Virus record (IMG/VR): IMGVR_UViG_3300048117_000167
Span: 1 to 24,577 of that record
Source: a virus
Strand: one strand, 5' to 3'
Length of the DNA: 24,577 nt
Position numbers and translations under genes: made by a program. The notes under the pieces were generated by a model that made no database searches, was not told the DNA's origin, and worked only from the letters and a program-made list of their open reading frames with translations. Below, piece by piece: positions 20,941 through 24,577 of the stretch; within the stretch, counting starts at the first letter, position 1; every line of letters starts with the position of its first letter.

Positions 20941-20961
20941 TATTTATATTGATTATAAATA
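20941..20961. promoter_or_regulatory. Palindromic operator-like site (copy 4, perfect dyad)
   Basis: TATTTATA-TTGAT-TATAAATA with perfect 8-bp arms, 10 bp from the -33 box of the promoter at 20900. It adjoins the T-tract of the preceding terminator. Confidence 0.75.
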
Positions 20962-20984
20962 AGAAAGCCCTCCGTTAAGAGGGC
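20957..20984 (-). terminator. Rho-independent terminator after the nucleotide hydrolase gene
   Basis: Minus strand: GCCCTC-TTAACG-GAGGGC followed by TTTCTTATTT. The stem is perfect (6 bp). It ends the phosphoesterase/hydrolase unit 8 nt after the stop codon. Confidence 0.85.
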
Positions 20985-20991
20985 GATCTAG

Positions 20992-21414
20992 TTACTGAGG
21001 GTTCTCCTCTAGATGTTTCTGCAATAGAGCTAGAGCTCTCCAAGCGACCTTACCAGCGTGAAGGATGCCATCGTCATCCATAGGGTCTACTGAGTGGTCT
21101 ATTAAGTGTCTAACTAGAGCATCTGGCTCATCTTGAGACTTAGACCTGTCCCAGTGTAGCGGTTGGTCTGGATTATGCTGGTCATTCCCAACCTTGCTAA
21201 CATATCCTATATACTTAACTGCGTCAGGAAAGTAAGATAAGACTCCAGAGAATACTGGCTGAGCTTTACGCTTTGCGTGTTTACTTAACACCTCCTCAGC
21301 CTCTACCTCCATATCGTTTACATCAACTTTGCCGTGCCACTGGCTGAGCTCATTATAGTACTCAGCAACTTCATCAGTGGTCTTTTCCGTATAGCTATGA
21401 CACTTATCACACAT
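20992..21414 (-). CDS. DUF5664-type dATP/dGTP diphosphohydrolase-like protein
   Basis: 140 residues. After an N-terminal Cys/His patch (MCDKCHSYTE) come RKAQPVFSGVLSYFPDAVKY (49-68), VSKVGNDQHNPDQPLHWDRS (72-91), DALVRHLIDH (98-107) and KVAWRALALLQ (122-132), the DUF5664 pattern linked to dATP/dGTP diphosphohydrolases. Such enzymes would adjust the nucleotide pool during replication. It starts one base after the phosphoesterase stop and is followed by a terminator. No purZ-like partner is seen in the window, so modified-base DNA cannot be claimed. Confidence 0.7.
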   Translation of the reverse strand: MCDKCHSYTEKTTDEVAEYYNELSQWHGKVDVNDMEVEAEEVLSKHAKRKAQPVFSGVLSYFPDAVKYIGYVSKVGNDQHNPDQPLHWDRSKSQDEPDALVRHLIDHSVDPMDDDGILHAGKVAWRALALLQKHLEENPQ

Positions 21415-21415
21415 A

Positions 21416-22129
21416 CTACAATACCATTAGTTCGTTGATTGCTGTGCGACCTCCTAACACTACAGCACAACCGATAGCTGGCTTCTTACCAGCCTTAGCA
21501 TAAGCCATAGCGTACGCAGAGAAGTCAATACCACATCCGACCTGAGTCCCAAAGATACGGCTATTAGCTCCTACATAGTACTCCGTATAAGCTTGAGTGT
21601 GTAGGTGACCTTGAACTGTAGAACGCATATCTGCTCTAGCCTTTGTTCTAGCCGTTCCAGCTTCTCCGTGAATATAGTGCACACCGTCAATATCTACTGA
21701 GGTTACAAAGTTCCACTTCGGAGTCTCTAGTACTTCTTTGTACTCCTTAATCCACTTGGTAGGAACTGCTGAGCTCTGAGCTTTACGCATAATGATTCTA
21801 TCGTGGTTACCAATAGTGACATCTGCAACTGGAAAACGGTGATACCAACGTCTAAGCCTATTGATAGCTAGCTCTAGCTCTTGAGAGCCTCCCATTCCGT
21901 TAGCGTCAGTCTCGTGATAGGAGCTGTAATGGTTGTCAATGACATCACCAATAAATACTACCTTATTGCAGTTATAACGCTCATAAACCTCTACACAGTG
22001 GTCGAAGTATGAGTCTAAGTCAAAGGGGGCGTGTAAGTCACCAATAACTAGAACTCGGCTCTCTTTTTGATTAAAGAACTCGAAGTTAATTTTTCTTTTA
22101 CCTGATAATCGTGGTCTAATTTCTGACAT
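21416..22129 (-). CDS. Calcineurin-like metallophosphoesterase
   Basis: 237 residues. The metal-binding motifs appear in order: GDLHAPF (D31, H33), GDVIDNH (D62), GNHDR (N108, H109), HYIHGEAG (H154) and VQGHLHT (H175, H177). This is a full set for a two-metal phosphoesterase. Substrates range from nucleic acids to nucleotides; none is indicated here, though the co-transcribed DUF5664 gene suggests nucleotide metabolism. The start follows an AT-rich leader after the promoter at 22150. Confidence 0.85.
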   Translation of the reverse strand: MSEIRPRLSGKRKINFEFFNQKESRVLVIGDLHAPFDLDSYFDHCVEVYERYNCNKVVFIGDVIDNHYSSYHETDANGMGGSQELELAINRLRRWYHRFPVADVTIGNHDRIIMRKAQSSAVPTKWIKEYKEVLETPKWNFVTSVDIDGVHYIHGEAGTARTKARADMRSTVQGHLHTQAYTEYYVGANSRIFGTQVGCGIDFSAYAMAYAKAGKKPAIGCAVVLGGRTAINELMVL

Positions 22130-22149
22130 ATTTGTTTATATTTAAAGGG

Positions 22150-22181
22150 CAAACATACGGCAAATATTTGACATATGCAAG
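22150..22181 (-). promoter_or_regulatory. Bacteroidota-type promoter (second class) inside a large dyad
   Basis: Minus strand: CTTG at 22181-22178, 20-nt spacer, TATGTTTG at 22157-22150. The spacer holds the perfect palindrome CAAATATTTG. The whole is bracketed by AAAGGGC (from 22145) and GCCCTTT (to 22187), so a repressor or hairpin could act here. The TGTCAAATAT-N4-CGTATGTTTG core matches the tRNA promoter. Confidence 0.65.
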
Positions 22182-22197
22182 CCCTTTGTTAAAAAAA

Positions 22198-22419
22198 TTA
22201 ATTATACTTGAACTTCTTGTTAGATTTTAAAGCTTCCTTCTCGTCTATAATCTGAGAGACGTGATATAACTCTAGAGCTACTCTCTTGTACTTCTCTGGC
22301 TCTGACTCATTTTTCCCTGTAGAGTGTAACCATTGTAGTTTAGTAGCGAACTGGTCAGCAATTTTAGTTAGCTCTGTTAAGCTAAGCTTCTTTAACTTCT
22401 TAGTCGTTAGCTGCATCAT
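22198..22419 (-). CDS. 73-residue basic helical protein
   Basis: MMQLTTKKLKKLSLTELTKI, then a central helix and a Lys-rich end (EALKSNKKFKYN). Highly basic and helical; the WLHSTGKNESEPEKYKRV stretch in the middle is polar. Not recognised. The stop lies just upstream of the promoter region. It overlaps the preceding gene by 20 nt. Confidence 0.55.
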   Translation of the reverse strand: MMQLTTKKLKKLSLTELTKIADQFATKLQWLHSTGKNESEPEKYKRVALELYHVSQIIDEKEALKSNKKFKYN

Positions 22420-22870
22420 ATATACGTTTAAGTTCTCTTACTAACCCAGCTACACAGGGCCCACAGGTGGAAACTACTCGCTTAGCGTTGAAGATGTTAT
22501 TATAAATACGAACTAACTCCTTTTGCTCTGAGGGCCTCACGGATGACCTAGTCTCTGCAAAATATTGACTTAAATAGCTGTAGTCGTCGTCCGACAAGTC
22601 ATTCAGCTTTCTGTTAGGGAAAACCTTGTTTAGAGTTTCCTTTCTAGCTTTACATCCGCAGTCAGTATCTAGAACCTTAGCCACAGTATCCACTACAGCT
22701 TTAATTCCAGTAGCCTCTGTGATTTTCTCAATAGTATCACCTAGACCCTTGTCTGCAGCGTCTCCTAGTATATCTAGAACGACTGCTTTTTTAACTCTAA
22801 GCTTCTGTGCTATCTTACCAGCCTTGAAGCCTTCTTCGTGTAATTCAAAAACCTTATTGTTAATATCCAT
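22400..22870 (-). CDS. Conserved phage protein with HTH-like start and two Cys pairs
   Basis: 156 residues. The first 35 residues (VFELHEEGFKAGKIAQKLRV, KKAVVLDILG) read as a helix-turn-helix of the resolvase/sigma-4 kind. GLGDTIEKITEATGIKAVVD (42-61) leads to DCGCKARKETLNKVFPNRKL with C71 and C73, and STCGPCVAGLVRELKRIYD with C136 and C139, together a possible zinc site. I recall this CGC...FP...CGxC layout in Bacteroidota phages, function unassigned. It is the only DNA-binding-like protein here besides the sigma factor, so it is a candidate regulator. Confidence 0.6.
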   Translation of the reverse strand: MDINNKVFELHEEGFKAGKIAQKLRVKKAVVLDILGDAADKGLGDTIEKITEATGIKAVVDTVAKVLDTDCGCKARKETLNKVFPNRKLNDLSDDDYSYLSQYFAETRSSVRPSEQKELVRIYNNIFNAKRVVSTCGPCVAGLVRELKRIYDAAND

Positions 22871-22874
22871 TTTC

Positions 22875-22946
22875 TTATTTATTATATATAGCTTGAGCGT
22901 GTGCGGTCATTCCGTCAGTAGCCTGAGCCAATAGTGAAACATTCAT
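22875..22946 (-). CDS. Possible 23-residue peptide
   Basis: MNVSLLAQATDGMTAHAQAI then YNK. It fills the gap between the 45-residue gene and the Cys-rich gene, with 4 nt on each side. The tight fit is the only support; it could be chance. Confidence 0.35.
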   Translation of the reverse strand: MNVSLLAQATDGMTAHAQAIYNK

Positions 22947-22950
22947 ATCC

Positions 22951-23088
22951 TTATCTTTTAGAACCCTGTCCTCTGTTGGGTTGTTTATATTTATTTTGAC
23001 TTTTACTAGCGTTTTTAGAGTGAACTCCTTTTCTTTTTCTTTTTGGCTTATCTAGTGAAGCCGTGTAGAATCCTGTTTTTCTAGCCAT
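22951..23088 (-). CDS. 45-residue very basic phage protein
   Basis: MARKTGFYTASLDKPKRKRK, then GVHSKNASKSQNKYK and a C-terminal NRGQGSKR. About one third of residues are Lys or Arg. This matches a short basic protein I have often seen in phages of Bacteroidota (KRKGVHSKN and RGQG motifs), of unknown function; nucleic-acid binding would fit the charge. It overlaps the sigma-like gene by 8 nt. Confidence 0.7.
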   Translation of the reverse strand: MARKTGFYTASLDKPKRKRKGVHSKNASKSQNKYKQPNRGQGSKR

Positions 23089-23656
23089 TGTAGTTTCCTT
23101 TTATATAATTAACGTAATCTTTGTACAGTTTATCTGCTATTATAAGCTTGCTCTTTTTTATTGATAGGTATATGGTTTGGATACCTAGACCACTCTCCTC
23201 AGCCAATACTCTGAACGACTTACCAGTCTTTAAGTACTTTCTGAATAGTTCGTAGTCGAACCAATCTTCTGAGCTCTCTTTCAGTACCTCGTACATTTTA
23301 GTCTCAAGAGACTCTATAGCTTCTATACTGGGGTCGATTCCCTCGTCTATAAGCTCGAAGCAGTAGTCCATATCGTACTGGTCCCCTACGTGGTTGTACT
23401 TAGGCTCTCTAACTTTCTTAAGGTCATTGAATATAATAGACCGCAGTGTGAAAAACATATATCCTTTACTAGCCTTCTCTCCGTCTACTATCTTGTCATA
23501 CAAATCGTCATACCTTAGTAGCTTAATATAAGCTTCCTGAACATAGTCCTCAGCGTAGTTTCTGACCTTAAAGTTGTTACCAGCTAAACTCTTAGCTGCG
23601 TCAATGAAGTCAGAGTGATGTACTGACAGTAATTCTATAGCTTTATACTTCGACAT
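23081..23656 (-). CDS. Phage RNA polymerase sigma-70-like factor
   Basis: 191 residues. Residues 35-46 (AEDYVQEAYIKL) match region 2 of ECF-type sigma factors, and GYMFFTLRSIIFNDLKK (65-81) fits regions 2.3-2.4 for promoter melting and -10 contact. Residues about 138-175 (FRKYLKTGKSFRVLAEESGL, then IQTIYLSIKKSKL) form a region-4 helix-turn-helix. It would redirect host RNA polymerase to phage promoters. The 14-mer before the late units is its most plausible target; this is inference. It overlaps the membrane protein gene by 14 nt and the basic protein gene by 8 nt. Confidence 0.75.
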   Translation of the reverse strand: MSKYKAIELLSVHHSDFIDAAKSLAGNNFKVRNYAEDYVQEAYIKLLRYDDLYDKIVDGEKASKGYMFFTLRSIIFNDLKKVREPKYNHVGDQYDMDYCFELIDEGIDPSIEAIESLETKMYEVLKESSEDWFDYELFRKYLKTGKSFRVLAEESGLGIQTIYLSIKKSKLIIADKLYKDYVNYIKGNYNG

Positions 23657-23855
23657 ACCAATCTATTGTTAAAATTACAAATGCAAATCCTAACTGGTAG
23701 TGGTAACCAGTCACACCTTCCTCTATTTCGACTTCACCGAAAACAAAGCCAAACATTAAGCCTTTAACGAAGCTCACTCGTACTGCTGCATTCTCATTCG
23801 TTTGGTATACATATACCGCTAAGAATACAAGTATTAAAATTCCTAATGTTAACAT
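23643..23855 (-). CDS. Small membrane protein
   Basis: 70 residues. The N-terminus MLTLGILILVFLAVYVYQ is a membrane span. A second hydrophobic block, YHYQLGFAFVILTIDWYVEV, ends the protein; between them lies a short loop with an acidic patch (GEVEIEEGVTG). The ATG overlaps the helicase stop (TAATG). Not recognised; possibly a two-span inner-membrane protein. Confidence 0.6.
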   Translation of the reverse strand: MLTLGILILVFLAVYVYQTNENAAVRVSFVKGLMFGFVFGEVEIEEGVTGYHYQLGFAFVILTIDWYVEV

Positions 23856-24577
23856 TAAAACTCTAGTTTAGTATCTACTTTTACAGAGCCTTGTATCACA
23901 GGTGCTCCAGCGACAGTGAATTGACAGTTAGCTGGCATCATTCTCATTGAGATAGGTGAGTCTAGGGGTGTTGGTCTACCGCCAGTCTCTGTCTCCTTTA
24001 CCTTTACTACGTGAATGTCACTGTACATCCATCTCTCAGGATGCTGGGTATATCTGTGAATTGAGACTACATCGTCAGCACGGTTGCCCCACTTACCGCC
24101 TCCTTCAACGTCTGCCATAGAGCAAGGTTGAGGGAATCCAGCCATTTCGTGGTCTGATGGGTGCTTTCTACGTAGTGCCTCTGTAACGCCGTGACAGTTA
24201 AGCCACATAGATACGTTATTCTCTTTACAAAATAATCTAAACTCAGAAGCTATCTGATAGTCATATTCGTGACCACCTACCGAGCGTAATAGCTGAGGGT
24301 CTTTAGCTAGTGAGTTATAAGGGTCTACCAATAGGCCGTCAAAGTCAAATACTTCTTTAATCTTTTTTGCTTCGCTCATTAATACTCGAGCTGTGTAGAT
24401 TTTCTCTACTAGAATGATTTTGAAGTGTTCGTTGACCCATTCGAGCTCTGATTCAATTACTGAGTCTGGTAACTGTTGGATAGGCGTAGCTGTTTTGAAC
24501 TCTATAAGCTTCCGTGCGATACTGTAGTCAGTATTCTCACTTGAGAAAATCAAGAATTTTAAGCCGTGTTTCATAGC
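23855..24577 (-). CDS. DnaB-like replicative helicase, C-terminal part (5' end outside the window)
   Basis: The frame stays open to the right edge (Ala codon before the visible Met), so the visible ATG is probably internal and Walker A lies outside. Visible parts: KHGLKFLIFSSEN (helicase motif 1a region), DFDGLLVDPYNSL (Walker B-like), SMWLNCHGVTEALRRKH (motif 3-like, with polar residue for ATP sensing), DVEGGGKWGNRADDVVSIHR (motif 4 region) and IHVVKVKETETGGRPT. This closely follows the DnaB/Twinkle-like helicases I recall from flavobacterial phages. It unwinds the replication fork. The N-terminal primase or DnaB-N domain cannot be judged. Confidence 0.85.
   Translation of the reverse strand, partial: AMKHGLKFLIFSSENTDYSIARKLIEFKTATPIQQLPDSVIESELEWVNEHFKIILVEKIYTARVLMSEAKKIKEVFDFDGLLVDPYNSLAKDPQLLRSVGGHEYDYQIASEFRLFCKENNVSMWLNCHGVTEALRRKHPSDHEMAGFPQPCSMADVEGGGKWGNRADDVVSIHRYTQHPERWMYSDIHVVKVKETETGGRPTPLDSPISMRMMPANCQFTVAGAPVIQGSVKVDTKLEF

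Noticed and set aside
22163-22175. Forward-strand TTGACA as a -35 box
   Set aside because: No gene is read from the plus strand and the bases belong to the spacer of the minus-strand promoter.
3032-22934. Open frames on the plus strand
   Set aside because: All lie opposite well-supported minus-strand genes, lack plausible leaders, and have compositions expected of antisense frames.
1-24577. CRISPR array, integrase, transposase, diversity-generating retroelement, attachment site
   Set aside because: No spaced direct repeats, no recombinase or reverse transcriptase motifs, and no repeat of the tRNA 3' end were seen.

Overview
The window reads as part of the genome of a tailed, probably siphoviral bacteriophage of a Bacteroidota host, most likely a marine flavobacterium. 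Every supported gene lies on the minus strand, so transcription runs from high to low coordinates. The host call rests on promoters of the Bacteroidota form (TTTG, a 19-20 nt spacer, then TAnnTTTG), AT-rich leaders without Shine-Dalgarno sequences, and proteins recalled as typical of flavobacterial phages. No contractile sheath, integrase, CRISPR array or insertion sequence is visible. All family calls come from reading motifs, not from database searches.

Layout in transcription order (right to left). 24577-22875: 3' part of a DnaB-like helicase, a small membrane protein, a sigma-70-like factor and small conserved proteins. 22870-20992: a Cys-rich HTH-like protein, a small helical protein, a calcineurin-like phosphoesterase and a DUF5664-type nucleotide hydrolase, ending in a terminator. 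20866-18944: a RecE-like exonuclease, a small PD-(D/E)XK-like nuclease and short ORFs. 18856-17564: an exported papain/C39-like protein and small ORFs, ending in a terminator. 17504-15579: an exported metallopeptidase-like lipoprotein and the small and large terminase subunits. 15485-12546: two groups of small genes, including an outer-membrane barrel candidate. 12513-12188: tRNA-Ala and a structured RNA segment, ending in a terminator. 12143-1: tail tube, frameshifted tail assembly chaperone, tail completion proteins, tail tip proteins, tape measure, XkdF-like prohead protease, a virion protein and a truncated fibre-like protein. Portal and major capsid genes were not recognised and may lie beyond the left edge.

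The most distinctive content is regulatory. Seven Bacteroidota-type promoters fall into two main groups. Four carry a 21-bp palindrome (TATTTATA-N5-TATAAATA) upstream of the -33 box, at gaps of 10, 10, 20 and 21 bp, which is one or two helical turns. Two others share TGTCAAATAT-N4-CGTATGTTTG. A third signal, the 14-mer TGTTTTTAAATAAA, stands 5 or 8 nt before the first gene of all four recognised late (packaging or virion) units. A phage sigma-like factor is encoded upstream. Together these look like a compact early/middle/late control system.

Other points: the tail assembly chaperone has a T9 slippery run leading to a 90-codon -1 extension that stops exactly at the next start codon. Nine short genes below 60 codons are described. 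Four starts were moved downstream, three because the longer start lies inside a promoter.
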